A stretch of DNA of 64,000 bases from Phyllobacterium pellucidum (GCF_013327855.1 NZ_JABUMX010000001.1:1426001-1490000), one strand, 5' to 3'. Positions 40,327 through 51,032 are shown, counted from the stretch's first letter. Notes: generated by a model from the sequence alone, not told the origin. Translations and numbers: made by a program.

Positions 40327-40503
40327 AAAAAACTGGCCATCCGGAAGGCCAAAAAGAAATGGTCGCCGTGGCGGGGGGACCACAGGCGACCAGATCACTA
40401 CACTCATTTGCGGTCAACCCTGGAGAGGGGGATGTGGTTGGCCCGCAGTCCGGGGTCAGGCGGGGGACGAGCCTTAAATCCGGACATCGATCTAACGTCG
40501 ACA
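40327..40503 (-). ncRNA. Candidate minus-strand small RNA with two tandem terminators
   Basis: The 479-bp space between the M20 peptidase gene and polA has no convincing coding frame. On the minus strand it carries CTTGAA (40538-40533), 17 bp and CCAAAT (40515-40510). About 110 nt further on is a perfect hairpin GGTCGCC-T-GTGG with loop TCCCCCCG, then CCAC-GGCGACC (40391-40361), followed by ATTTCTTTTT. A second hairpin, TGGCC/GGCCA (40351-40334), is followed by GTTTTTT. Two intrinsic terminators with no gene upstream on that strand imply an orphan transcript of roughly 110-175 nt. The C6 loop could pair with G-rich ribosome binding sites. No known RNA family was recognised; the -10 is weak. 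Confidence 0.45.
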
Positions 40504-40731
40504 CCCTGAATTTGGGAGGCAAACCGTGGCAATTCAAGGGCACGGAAGATTACATCTTTGTAACAAACGTGTGATGATCTGGTGAGCCGGCCCAGGCCCC
40601 GCTGGATGCCCTTGCTGGCTGTGGAAAGAACCGCACTCCTGTCAGGATGCGTCAGGTGCCTCCGGATCTTTCGTTGAAAGAAATCGCCATGTCATTCCAT
40701 TTTTGAGGATCATCATTTAATCCTATCGCCC

Positions 40732-43683
40732 ATGAAAAAAGGTGATCATCTCTTCCTCGTCGACGGCTCCGGCTACATCTTCCGGGCCTATCATGCTCTC
40801 CCTCCCCTGACGCGCAAATCCGACGGCCTTCCCGTTGGCGCGGTAGCGGGCTTCTGCAACATGTTGTGGAAGCTGTTGCGAGAGGCGCGCGACACATCGG
40901 TGCGCGATACCCCGACACATTTTGCCGTCATCTTCGACTATTCCTCGCACACCTTCCGCAAGGAAATCTATCCGGAATACAAGGCCAACCGTTCGGCGCC
41001 GCCGGAGGACCTCATTCCGCAGTTCGGTCTCATCCGCCAAGCGACCAAGGCCTTCAACCTGCCGTGCATCGAAATGAACGGCTACGAGGCCGATGACCTC
41101 ATCGCCACCTATGCGCGCATGGCCGAGGAAGCCGGCGCCGAAGTCACCATCATTTCGTCGGACAAGGATCTGATGCAGCTCGTGACGCCGAACGTGTCCA
41201 TGTATGACAGCATGAAGGACAAGCAGATCGGCATCCCGGACGTTGTCGAAAAGTGGGGCGTGCCACCGGAGAAAATGATCGACCTCCAGGCGCTGACCGG
41301 CGATTCGACCGACAATGTGCCGGGCATACCAGGCATTGGGCCAAAGACGGCCGCGCAACTGCTGGAAGAGTTCGGCGATCTCGATACGCTCCTGGCGCGC
41401 GCGGGGGACATCAAGCAGCAGAAGCGCCGCGAAAACATCATCGAGCACGCCGAGCAGGCGCGCATTTCGCGCCAGCTCGTCACGCTGAAAAAGGACACGC
41501 CCGTCGAGGTCGGGCTTGAGGAATTCGGTCTCGAGCCGCAGGACGGAAAGAAACTCATCGCTTTCCTCAAGGCGATGGAATTCAACGCGCTGACGCGCCG
41601 CGCCGCGGAAGCGACTGGCGTGGACGCCAGCTCGATTGCCCCCGCCCAATTGAAAATCGAAGCGGTTGCCGAAGCCCATGGCCCGGATCTCGACGTCGAG
41701 GCTGGAGATTTCGAGCCCGTAGAGATCAAGTCGCCGTCGGCGGTATCGCCCACGGCGCGGTCGGGTATGGAGAATTTCACGGCAACGCCGGCTGACCTGG
41801 TCAAGTCGCGCACCGACGAGGCGCTTGCGGCGCGCTTCGACAGGAGCGCCTATGTTACCATCCGCGATGTCGCGACCTTGCAGGTCTGGATCGACGAGGC
41901 CATGACCTCAGGCATCATCGCCTTCGATACCGAAACGAATTCACCTGATCCCATGCAGGCCGATGTCGTGGGCATTTCGTTGGCAACGCGTCCGGGCCGT
42001 GCTGCCTATATACCGATCAACCATAAATCCGGCGACGGCGATCTTCTTGGCGGCGGACTGGTCGAGCGGCAGATACCCGAGCAGGAGGTGTTTGCCAGGC
42101 TGAAGCCACTCCTCGAAGACCGTTCTGTTCTGAAGATCGCGCATGGGATGAAGTATGGATGGCTGATCATGCATCGCCATGGCATCGACCTTCACCCGCT
42201 CGACGACACGATGCTTATTTCCTACGTGCTCGACGCCGGCGAGGGCAGCCATTCGATGGATGCGCTGTGCGATCGCTGGCTCGGTCACAAGCCCATGGCC
42301 TACAAGGAGTTGATCGGCTCTGGTAAGTCATCGGTTACATTCGACAAGGTGCCGATCGAGCGCGCCGCCGAATATGCAGGCGAGGATGCCGATGTGACCT
42401 TAAGGCTGTGGCGTCTTTTGAAGCCGCGCCTTGCCGCCGATAGTATCGCTTCCGTCTACGAACGTCTGGAGCGGCCGCTCATTCCAGTGCTTGCACGCAT
42501 GGAAGAGCGCGGCATTTCGGTCGACCGGCAAATCCTTTCCCGCCTCTCCGGCGATTTTGCGCAGACGGCGGCGGCGATCGAAGACGATATCTACAAGCTC
42601 GCAGGCGAGCGGATCAATATTGGCTCGCCCAAGCAGATGGGCGATATCCTTTTCGGCAAGATGGGCCTTCCCGGCGGCACCAAGACCAAGACCGGCCAAT
42701 GGTCGACTACGGCGCAATTGCTCGAGGAACTGGCTGCAGAAGGCCACGAACTCCCCCGCAAGATTGTCGATTGGCGCCAGCTGACGAAACTCAAGTCGAC
42801 CTATACGGACGCCCTCCCCGGTTATATCCATCCGCGCACCAGGCGCGTCCACACATCCTATGCGCTTGCCGCGACATCGACAGGCCGCCTTTCCTCATCC
42901 GAGCCGAACCTGCAGAATATTCCGGTGCGGACGGCTGAAGGCCGCAAGATACGCACCGCCTTCATTGCAGAGCCCGGCAACAAGCTGATTTCAGCCGACT
43001 ACAGCCAGATCGAATTGCGCGTGCTCGCACATGTTGCGGAAATTCCGCAGCTTACCCAGGCCTTTGCGGATGGCATCGACATCCACGCAATGACCGCTTC
43101 GGAAATGTTCGGCGTTCCGGTCAAGGACATGCCGGCGGAAGTGCGCCGCCGCGCCAAGGCGATCAATTTCGGCATCATCTACGGCATTTCCGCCTTCGGT
43201 CTTGCCAACCAGTTGTCGATCCCGCGCGAGGAAGCCGGCCAATATATCCGCACCTATTTCGAGCGATTTCCCGGAATCAGGGACTATATGGAATCGACCA
43301 AGGCCTTTGCCCGCCAATACGGCTATGTGGAGACGATCTTCGGACGCCGCGCGCATTATCCCGAAATCCGCTCGTCGAATCCGCAGCACCGCGCCTTCAA
43401 CGAGCGCGCCGCTATCAATGCACCGATACAAGGATCGGCTGCCGATATCATCCGCCGCGCCATGGTGCGGATGGAATCCGCGCTTGAAGAAGCCAAGCTT
43501 TCAGCGCGGATGCTGCTGCAGGTGCACGACGAACTGATCTTCGAAACCGCGGAAGCGGAGGTCGAGGCGACGATACCGGTGATCCGCGATGTGATGGAGA
43601 ATGCGGCAATGCCTGCCGTCTCGCTGTCCGTGCCGCTCAAGGTCGATGCGCGCGCGGCACACAATTGGGATGAAGCGCATTAG
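40732..43683 (+). CDS. polA: DNA polymerase I
   Basis: This 983-residue protein has three domains in order: the 5'-3' exonuclease (FLVDGSGYIFRAYHAL, NGYEADDLIATYA, IPGIGPKTAAQLLEEFG), the 3'-5' proofreading exonuclease (IIAFDTETNSPD, DDTMLISYVLDAG, YAGEDADVTLRLW, so DEDDy residues are intact) and the polymerase (SADYSQIELRVLAHVA, RRRAKAINFGIIYGISAFG, LLQVHDELIFE). It fills gaps in repair and removes Okazaki primers. It converges with the kinase gene 27 bp downstream. Confidence 0.97.
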   Translation: MKKGDHLFLVDGSGYIFRAYHALPPLTRKSDGLPVGAVAGFCNMLWKLLREARDTSVRDTPTHFAVIFDYSSHTFRKEIYPEYKANRSAPPEDLIPQFGLIRQATKAFNLPCIEMNGYEADDLIATYARMAEEAGAEVTIISSDKDLMQLVTPNVSMYDSMKDKQIGIPDVVEKWGVPPEKMIDLQALTGDSTDNVPGIPGIGPKTAAQLLEEFGDLDTLLARAGDIKQQKRRENIIEHAEQARISRQLVTLKKDTPVEVGLEEFGLEPQDGKKLIAFLKAMEFNALTRRAAEATGVDASSIAPAQLKIEAVAEAHGPDLDVEAGDFEPVEIKSPSAVSPTARSGMENFTATPADLVKSRTDEALAARFDRSAYVTIRDVATLQVWIDEAMTSGIIAFDTETNSPDPMQADVVGISLATRPGRAAYIPINHKSGDGDLLGGGLVERQIPEQEVFARLKPLLEDRSVLKIAHGMKYGWLIMHRHGIDLHPLDDTMLISYVLDAGEGSHSMDALCDRWLGHKPMAYKELIGSGKSSVTFDKVPIERAAEYAGEDADVTLRLWRLLKPRLAADSIASVYERLERPLIPVLARMEERGISVDRQILSRLSGDFAQTAAAIEDDIYKLAGERINIGSPKQMGDILFGKMGLPGGTKTKTGQWSTTAQLLEELAAEGHELPRKIVDWRQLTKLKSTYTDALPGYIHPRTRRVHTSYALAATSTGRLSSSEPNLQNIPVRTAEGRKIRTAFIAEPGNKLISADYSQIELRVLAHVAEIPQLTQAFADGIDIHAMTASEMFGVPVKDMPAEVRRRAKAINFGIIYGISAFGLANQLSIPREEAGQYIRTYFERFPGIRDYMESTKAFARQYGYVETIFGRRAHYPEIRSSNPQHRAFNERAAINAPIQGSAADIIRRAMVRMESALEEAKLSARMLLQVHDELIFETAEAEVEATIPVIRDVMENAAMPAVSLSVPLKVDARAAHNWDEAH

Positions 43684-43710
43684 AGCGCTGCCTGCCTGGA
43701 AAGAATTTCG

Positions 43711-45291
43711 CTAGAGCGAATCAAGTACGCGCCGCTGCGCGTGCATTTCAAGGAAGATGCGATAGTCACGGTCGAAACGCCGGCGGGCATCTGGATTTGG
43801 TTGCCGTTCGCGGCCGCCTTGCTTCATGGCGAGGCATGCCGACGGCAGATCCGGGTAAAGGCCAGCCGCCGTGGCGGCGACCATCGCAGTGCCAAGCAGC
43901 ACCGCATCCTCGGCAGCCGATGTCACGACCGTGCAACCGGTGGCATCTGCATATAGCTCCATGAGCAGCGGGTTCTTGATATGGCCGCCGGTGACATGCA
44001 TCGTGTCGATCGCATAGCCCTTGTCGTTCAACGCATCGAGGATATGGCGCACTCCAAGGGCGATTGCGACGCAGGTGCGCCAGTACAGCCGGCAAAGACT
44101 GTCGAAGGAGGTGTCGAGCGTCAGGCCGCTGATGACGCCCACCGCATGCGGATCGGCAAGCGGCGAACGATTTCCATGGAAGTCCGGGAGCACGTGTAAG
44201 CGTCCCGCAAGATCCAGGCCTTCGCCCGCACGCAGTTCCATGACACGGTCTGTTATCTTCTTGTGAAGCGCGGCATTCGGCTCGCCGACGGCGCCATGCC
44301 AACGGATCATGTGGTCGAGCAGCGCGCCCGCTACGGATTGTCCGCCCTCGCTCAGCCAGCAATCCGGCAAGGCGACGCCGTAATAGGGGCCCCATCCGCC
44401 GCTGAAAGAGATCGGCTCCGGCGACAGCGCCATGAGGCAACTCGAGGTCCCGGCAATCAGCGCAAGGTGGCGGTCGATCTGCGACAGGTCGCCGGCGAAC
44501 CCGGCAAGAACACCAAGCGCGCCCGCGTAAGCATCGATCAACCCCGCCCCGACGTGACATTGCGTCGTCAGTCCGAGCGCATCGGCGGCATGTTGCGTCA
44601 AGGCGCCGACATCGGACCCGACGGGGCTCGCGCGCTTCGGCAGGCTGCCGCGCTCGAGCATGTCGGCAATACCCATGGACTCGAAAAAGTCCGGCTGCCA
44701 GCCCGGCTCCTCATGTGCCAGATAGGCCCACTTGCAGGTCAGCGTACATTGGGAACGGGCGAGCGAGCCTGTTGCCTTCCACGTCAGATAGTCGGCAAGG
44801 TCGAAAAAGTAGCCAGCTTTCTTCCATGTTTCCGGAAGGTGCCGCTTAAGCCACATCAGCTTCGGCGTCTCCATCTCCGGCGACATGACGCCGCCAAGAT
44901 GCTCCAGCACCTTGTGGCGGCTTGCGGTGCATTCATCAGCCTCCGCGAGTGCCCTATGGTCAAGCCAGACGATCGTATCCCAGCGGTTTTCGCCCGATGT
45001 CGATACCGTGAGCGGAGCGCCGTCCGCGTCACGGACCACGAGCGAGCAGGTTGCGTCGAAGCTTATGCCGGCGATGTCCGAGGGGCTGACACCCGACTGC
45101 ACGATGGCGCCCTGGACGGCGATGCACACCGATTTCCAGATGTCTTCCGAATCGTGCTCGGCATGGTCGCCAACAGGCCGGTTCATCAGGATCGGATGTT
45201 CGACACGCCCGAGCAGATTGCCGTTTACGTCAAGAATACCCGCGCGGGCGCTTCCGGTACCAACATCGACCGCACAGACGAATTTCGGCAT
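43711..45291 (-). CDS. FGGY-family carbohydrate kinase (ribulokinase-like)
   Basis: This 526-residue kinase has the FGGY start FVCAVDVGTGSARAGILDV, the substrate-side ISFDATCSLVV and WLDHRALAEAD blocks, and the C-terminal MHVTGGHIKNPLLMELYAD stretch. It is closer to ribulokinase and YpCarbK-like pentulose kinases than to XylB at 28944. Its ATG overlaps the HAD gene stop (TGATG), so the start at 45291 is firm although the frame is open to 45498. As the last gene of the polyol operon it may phosphorylate the ketose made by the dehydrogenases; the exact sugar (ribulose, xylulose or fructose) is unproven. Confidence 0.88.
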   Translation of the reverse strand: MPKFVCAVDVGTGSARAGILDVNGNLLGRVEHPILMNRPVGDHAEHDSEDIWKSVCIAVQGAIVQSGVSPSDIAGISFDATCSLVVRDADGAPLTVSTSGENRWDTIVWLDHRALAEADECTASRHKVLEHLGGVMSPEMETPKLMWLKRHLPETWKKAGYFFDLADYLTWKATGSLARSQCTLTCKWAYLAHEEPGWQPDFFESMGIADMLERGSLPKRASPVGSDVGALTQHAADALGLTTQCHVGAGLIDAYAGALGVLAGFAGDLSQIDRHLALIAGTSSCLMALSPEPISFSGGWGPYYGVALPDCWLSEGGQSVAGALLDHMIRWHGAVGEPNAALHKKITDRVMELRAGEGLDLAGRLHVLPDFHGNRSPLADPHAVGVISGLTLDTSFDSLCRLYWRTCVAIALGVRHILDALNDKGYAIDTMHVTGGHIKNPLLMELYADATGCTVVTSAAEDAVLLGTAMVAATAAGLYPDLPSACLAMKQGGRERQPNPDARRRFDRDYRIFLEMHAQRRVLDSL

Positions 45292-45977
45292 CAACGAACT
45301 TTCGGTGTGGCTTCCTGCGAGGCGAGCAAGCCGGGCAATTGCAACATGTCGTTGAATATACGGTCTGGGCCGAGAGACGCAAGTGCCGCCTCCAGCCGGC
45401 CCCCGCGCGAGTGTGTGCCGCCGGTGAAGGCGAAGACTCGCATTCCGGCACTTTTTGCAGCCTCGATGCCGGCGGGACTGTCTTCCACCACCACGCAATC
45501 TTCCGGATCAGCCTTCATTGTGCGTGCGGCGAGGAGAAAGAGGTCGGGCGCAGGCTTGCCATGCTTCACCATGGTTGCGCTGAAAATATGGGGGTCAAGC
45601 AGATCGATCAGCCCGGTCAGTTGCAGCGACAGGCGGATCCGGTCGGGCTGACTAGACGACGCGACGCAACGCGGTATGTCGAGTACCCGCAACGTATCGG
45701 CTATCCCGGGGATGGGCTTGAGGTCACGTTTGAACCGCGCGAAGAGATTCGCCCGCATTTCATCGAGATCGGCATCGCTTGCGGCAAAGCCGTAATCCTC
45801 GTGCAGGATCTTGCTGATCGTCGTCATGCTGCGCCCGAGGAAGCGGTCATAAGCATCGTCCTCGGACAAGGTCGTGCCGCTCTTGGCGATCATATCGAGC
45901 AGGACGGCGATGGAAATGGGCTCGCTGTCGACGAGCACGCCATCGCAATCGAAGATGACGAGTGCGGGCTTGGCCAT
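45291..45977 (-). CDS. HAD-IA family sugar-phosphate phosphatase or mutase
   Basis: This 228-residue HAD hydrolase has motif I VIFDCDGVLVDSEP (nucleophile Asp), motif II SSSQ, and motif III/IV KPAPDLFLLAA with VVVEDSPAGIEAAKSAG. The cap is of the HAD-IA type, as in beta-phosphoglucomutases and sugar phosphatases such as YieH. It begins 1 nt after the mtlK stop and ends overlapping the kinase ATG, so it is tightly coupled in the polyol operon. A role in clearing or recycling a phosphorylated polyol or ketose is inferred. Confidence 0.87.
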   Translation of the reverse strand: MAKPALVIFDCDGVLVDSEPISIAVLLDMIAKSGTTLSEDDAYDRFLGRSMTTISKILHEDYGFAASDADLDEMRANLFARFKRDLKPIPGIADTLRVLDIPRCVASSSQPDRIRLSLQLTGLIDLLDPHIFSATMVKHGKPAPDLFLLAARTMKADPEDCVVVEDSPAGIEAAKSAGMRVFAFTGGTHSRGGRLEAALASLGPDRIFNDMLQLPGLLASQEATPKVR

Positions 45978-45978
45978 C

Positions 45979-47457
45979 TCAAAGCTTGCCCTGGAGATAG
46001 AGCGTCAGCGTTTCGCGCGTGCCCTTGTCCCAGAGTGTGCGCAGGTGGCGGGTAAATGTTTCAACGAAAGTGGGAGCGGTCCCGACCTCGCCGAAAATGT
46101 CGCTCATTGCGAGGAACGCCTTTGGGTCGTCCTTTGCCTTGAGCGCCTCAACTTTCAGCCGCTCGGCGCTGGCATCAAGATAATTCGTCGGCTTGCCCGT
46201 GTCGGTGGTACCCGCGCAAAAACGGCACCAGAGCGCTGAAACCAGCGCAAGCCCGGTGATGCTTTTGCCGGCCTTCAACCGGTCGGCGGTGGTCGGCAGG
46301 ATGAATTTCGGCTGCCGGTTGGAACCATCCTGGCAAAGGCGTTGGATCGTATCGCCGATCTTGGGATTGGAAAAGCGCCTGACGATCAGGTCGAAATACT
46401 CATCGAACGGCATGCCGGGTACTGGCGGCAGGACGGGAATGATCTCATCGCGCTCGAGCTTGGTGAGGAAATCACGGATCAGTGGCTCCTCCATGGCTTC
46501 GTGGACGAAATGAATGTCCATCAATGCGGCTGGATAGGCGATTGCCGCGTGACCGCCATTGAGGATGCGTATTTTCATGAGCTCATACGGCGCCACATCC
46601 TTGACGAAGGTAACCCCGACCTTTTCGAGTGCCGGGCGGCCGGTGGGGAAGTGATCTTCGAGTACCCATTGCTTGAACGGCTCGCAGAACACAGGCCAAT
46701 TATCCTCCACGCCGAAATCCGTCGCCAGCATCTGGCGCTCGCGGTCGGTGGTTGCCGGAGTGATGCGGTCGACCATGCTGTTCGGGAAAGCCACATTGTC
46801 CTTGACCCACTTCGCAAGGCCCGGATCGATCAGAGCTGCAAGTCCGCTCACCGCATCGCTGGTCACATGACCGTTGCCCGGAATATTGTCACAGGACATG
46901 ACGGTGAAGGGCTCGGTGCCCTCGTCGCGGCGCCGCATCAACCCGGCAAGAATAAGGCCGAAGACAGTCTTGGGGCTCTTGATATTCGCCGCATCCGCCA
47001 CGATCGCGGGATGTTTGGGATTGAACACGCCCGAGGCCGGATCGATGAAATAGCCGCCTTCGGTGATCGTCATCGATACGATGCGGATCGTCGGGTCCGC
47101 AAGGCGCGAAATCGTGGCTTCGGTGTCAGCCGGTTCAAGATAGTCGATCATCGATGCCGTGATATGGGTGATGCGGTGGCCACTATCCTGCTCGACAACC
47201 GTCGTCAGCCAATCCTGGTCGGAAAGCTTCTGGCGCATGGTTTCGTCTGAAGGAAGAACGCCCGCGCCGACGATGGCCCATTCGTGATCCGAACCGCCAT
47301 TGAACAGTTCGTCGAGATAGACCGCTTGGTGTGCGCGATGGAAATTGCCGATGCCGAAATGAACGATACCTGCCTTCAGATTGGCCTGGTCATAGCGCGG
47401 AACGCCGACATTCTGTGGCATCTGCTTGAGCGCTGCTTGCGAGAGTTTAACAGTCAT
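45979..47457 (-). CDS. mtlK: Mannitol 2-dehydrogenase
   Basis: This polyol-specific long-chain dehydrogenase of 492 residues oxidises D-mannitol (also D-arabinitol or sorbitol in some species) to the ketose with NAD. The cofactor domain starts GIVHFGIGNFHRAHQAVYLD, the CDNIPGNGHV loop follows, and the catalytic lysine region is in the NSMVDRITPATT stretch. The start at 47457 (MTVKLSQAALKQ) matches homologues; further ATGs at 47484 and 47496 are in frame. It sits between smoS and the HAD gene. Confidence 0.93.
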   Translation of the reverse strand: MTVKLSQAALKQMPQNVGVPRYDQANLKAGIVHFGIGNFHRAHQAVYLDELFNGGSDHEWAIVGAGVLPSDETMRQKLSDQDWLTTVVEQDSGHRITHITASMIDYLEPADTEATISRLADPTIRIVSMTITEGGYFIDPASGVFNPKHPAIVADAANIKSPKTVFGLILAGLMRRRDEGTEPFTVMSCDNIPGNGHVTSDAVSGLAALIDPGLAKWVKDNVAFPNSMVDRITPATTDRERQMLATDFGVEDNWPVFCEPFKQWVLEDHFPTGRPALEKVGVTFVKDVAPYELMKIRILNGGHAAIAYPAALMDIHFVHEAMEEPLIRDFLTKLERDEIIPVLPPVPGMPFDEYFDLIVRRFSNPKIGDTIQRLCQDGSNRQPKFILPTTADRLKAGKSITGLALVSALWCRFCAGTTDTGKPTNYLDASAERLKVEALKAKDDPKAFLAMSDIFGEVGTAPTFVETFTRHLRTLWDKGTRETLTLYLQGKL

Positions 47458-47512
47458 CGGGCTTAACCCCTCTTCTTGTGTCATTTGAACCGGCAAATCA
47501 GCGCCGGGAAGA

Positions 47513-48289
47513 TCAGCTCATCCAGTTGCCGCCATCGACATTATAGGTCTGGGCAACGATGTAATCGCTCTCGCTGCTGGCAAGAAATATCGCCATTCCT
47601 GTCAGATCGTCGGCAGTGCCCATGCGCCCATAGGGCACCGCCTCACCAACGAGCTTCTTTTTTTCGCCGCGCGGGCGGTTTTCATATTTTGCGAACAGAG
47701 CATCGACACCGTCCCAATGCTCGCCGTCGACAACGCCGGGCGCAATGGCGTTCACATTGATGCCATGCTCGATAAGGTTGAGCCCGGCAGACTGCGTCAG
47801 GCTGATCACCGCAGCCTTCGTCGCACAGTAGATCGCAACGAGCGGCTCGCCGCGTCGGCCGGCCTGGCTCGCCATGTTGATGATCTTGCCGCCCTTGCCG
47901 CGTGCGATCATCGCCCTGGCGACAGCCTGCAAGGTGAACAGCGTGCCGGCAAAATTGACGGCAAACAGCTTGTCATAGCTTTGGCGCGTTATGTCGATGA
48001 TCGGGGCCAGGTCGAAAAGCGCAGCATTGTTGATAAGCACGTCGATCCCGCCGAACTTGTCGACGGCCTCCTTGACGGCGGCGTCAATCGAAGCCTGGTC
48101 GGTTACGTCGAGGCGAACGGCATGGGCACGTTCACCAAGCTCGCTTGCCGTCTGCCTGGCCCGGTCGAGATCGATATCGGCGATAACCACATGAGCCGCG
48201 CCCTCGCGCAGATAGGCTTCGGCGAATGATCGGCCGATGCCGCGGGCTGACCCGGTGATGAATGCTGTCTTTCCTTGCAGTCTGTTCAT
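47513..48289 (-). CDS. smoS: Sorbitol dehydrogenase, SDR type
   Basis: This 258-residue classical SDR enzyme has cofactor motif TGSARGIGRSFAEAY, LINNAALFD, catalytic serine in NMASQAGRRG and YCATKAAV with Tyr and Lys. Length, the EHWDGVDALFAKYE segment and operon position match SmoS (sorbitol to fructose, galactitol to tagatose) of Rhodobacter and Sinorhizobium. It lies between the transporter ATPase gene smoK and mtlK. Confidence 0.92.
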   Translation of the reverse strand: MNRLQGKTAFITGSARGIGRSFAEAYLREGAAHVVIADIDLDRARQTASELGERAHAVRLDVTDQASIDAAVKEAVDKFGGIDVLINNAALFDLAPIIDITRQSYDKLFAVNFAGTLFTLQAVARAMIARGKGGKIINMASQAGRRGEPLVAIYCATKAAVISLTQSAGLNLIEHGINVNAIAPGVVDGEHWDGVDALFAKYENRPRGEKKKLVGEAVPYGRMGTADDLTGMAIFLASSESDYIVAQTYNVDGGNWMS

Positions 48290-48304
48290 TGGAATTGCTC
48301 TTGG

Positions 48305-49306
<1,002 letters not shown>

Positions 49307-49324
49307 CATGTCCTCCCTGAAATC

Positions 49325-50155
49325 TTATTTCACCGCGCCGAATGTCAGGCCGCGTACCAATTGCTTTTGCGAGAACCAGCCCATGATCAGAATGGGGGCG
49401 ATCGCCATTGTGGATGCAGCCGACAGCTTGGCCCAGAACAAGCCTTCGGGACTGGAATAGGACGCAATGAATGCTGTAAGCGGCGCAGCATTCGCGGCGG
49501 AGAGATTGAGCGTCCAGAACGCCTCGTTCCATGCGAGAATGATATTGAGCAGCATGGTCGAGGCAATGCCGGGCACCGCCATGGGTGTCAGCACATAGAC
49601 GATTTCCTTCATAAGCGATGCGCCGTCCATCCGCGCCGCTTCAAGGATCTCCCCGGGGATTTCCTTGAAATAAGTGTAGAGCATCCAGACGATGATCGGC
49701 AGGTTGATCATGGTCAGGACCGCAACAAGACCAAGCCGCGTATCGAGCAGGCCCCAATCGCGGAAGATCAGGTAGAGCGGCACCAGAACGCCGACCGGCG
49801 GCATCATCTTTGTGGACAGCATCCACATCAGGACGTCCTTGGTGCGCTTTGTCGGCGAAAACGCCATGGCCCAGGCGGCCGGTATGGCAAGCGCGAGGCC
49901 GATCAGGGTCGAACCCACCGATATCACGATCGAATTGGTCACATGCTTCATGTAATTGGAACGCGCCTGCACCTCGTGATAGTTCTCGAGCGTCCAGTCG
50001 AAGAACAGGAACTGCGGGGGCGTTGCAATGGCGGTGCCCTCGGTCTTGAAGCTTGTCAGGAACGTCCACAGGATCGGGAAGAAGATCAGAAGTCCGATCG
50101 CCCAGCCAAGAATGGAGAAGGTCAGTTTGCGGCGTGTCGAGATTGCTCTGGCCAT
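49325..50155 (-). CDS. smoG: Polyol ABC transporter permease (SmoG/MalG type)
   Basis: This 276-residue CUT1 permease has six predicted helices and the cytoplasmic EAA loop EILEAARMDGASLMKEIVYV, which docks to SmoK. With SmoF it forms the channel for sorbitol/mannitol. It starts 4 bp after the smoF stop, implying tight coupling. The substrate is inferred from the operon. Confidence 0.92.
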   Translation of the reverse strand: MARAISTRRKLTFSILGWAIGLLIFFPILWTFLTSFKTEGTAIATPPQFLFFDWTLENYHEVQARSNYMKHVTNSIVISVGSTLIGLALAIPAAWAMAFSPTKRTKDVLMWMLSTKMMPPVGVLVPLYLIFRDWGLLDTRLGLVAVLTMINLPIIVWMLYTYFKEIPGEILEAARMDGASLMKEIVYVLTPMAVPGIASTMLLNIILAWNEAFWTLNLSAANAAPLTAFIASYSSPEGLFWAKLSAASTMAIAPILIMGWFSQKQLVRGLTFGAVK

Positions 50156-50159
50156 GATC

Positions 50160-51032
50160 TTACCTCTCGAGGTTCTTGCCGATGAGGCGAATGAGGAAGA
50201 AGGCGACGATATTGGCGAGGATCACCGCGACGATACCGCCTGCCGAAGCGCCGCCGACGTCGAACTGCAGCAGTGCCTGCGCGTAGATCAGGTAGGTGAT
50301 GTTGGTCGTCTGGATGCCCGGTCCGCCATTGGTCGTGACGAGGATTTCGGCAAAGACGCTCAAAAGGAAGATCGTTTGGATGAGGATCACCACGGTGATC
50401 GCACGCGACATGTGCGGCAGTACCAGATAGAAGAAGCGCGACAAGGCGCCGGCGCCATCCATTTCCGCCGCTTCGATCTGCTCGCCATCGAGCGATTGCA
50501 GTGCGGTCAGAAGGATAAGCGTCGCAAACGGCAGCCACTGCCAGGCGACGATGAGAATGATCGAAAATAGCGGGACTTCAGCGAACCAGTCGATGGGCTG
50601 AAAGCCGAACGATCGGGCGATCCAGGCAAAGAGCCCATTGACCGGATGCATCAGCATGTTCTTCCACACGAGCGCCGAGACGGTGGGCATGACGAAGAAC
50701 GGCGCGATGACGAGAAGCCGCACGATGCCCTGGCCGAAAAACGGCTGATCGAGCACCAATGCGAGAAGGATCCCGCCGATAACCGTGATGAGCAGTGTGC
50801 CGCCGACAAGGGTGAGCGTATTGCCGAGCGCCGTGAAGAATGAGGGGTCGGTCAGAAAGTATTTGTAATTGAGGAAACCGACGAATTCCTCGGTTCCCGG
50901 CATGAGAAGATTGTAGCGCAGGAACGAGAAATACAGCGTCATGACGAGCGGCACGATCATCCAGAGAAACAGCAGGATGACAGCCGGTGACATCATGATA
51001 CGGGCAGTTGCGCGCGTCTGGTGCGTGGCCAT
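50160..51032 (-). CDS. smoF: Polyol ABC transporter permease (SmoF/MalF type)
   Basis: This 290-residue CUT1 permease has about six transmembrane segments and an EAA loop in EQIEAAEMDGAGALSRFFYL. It pairs with SmoG. It follows smoE by 97 bp, a gap often seen after a highly expressed binding-protein gene. Confidence 0.92.
   Translation of the reverse strand: MATHQTRATARIMMSPAVILLFLWMIVPLVMTLYFSFLRYNLLMPGTEEFVGFLNYKYFLTDPSFFTALGNTLTLVGGTLLITVIGGILLALVLDQPFFGQGIVRLLVIAPFFVMPTVSALVWKNMLMHPVNGLFAWIARSFGFQPIDWFAEVPLFSIILIVAWQWLPFATLILLTALQSLDGEQIEAAEMDGAGALSRFFYLVLPHMSRAITVVILIQTIFLLSVFAEILVTTNGGPGIQTTNITYLIYAQALLQFDVGGASAGGIVAVILANIVAFFLIRLIGKNLER

Noticed and set aside
40327..40503. 6S RNA identity for the minus-strand transcript
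   Set aside because: The size is right, but no long closing stem with a central bubble could be drawn, so it is left as an unassigned ncRNA.
40359..40574. 71-residue frame ending WQFKGTEDYIFVTNV
   Set aside because: The end faintly recalls the start of a MoxR-type ATPase, but no further domain follows and the interval is better explained by minus-strand RNA signals.
44263..45651. 462-residue plus-strand frame over the kinase and HAD genes
   Set aside because: Antisense shadow; no homology-like motifs, while the minus-strand FGGY and HAD motifs are intact.
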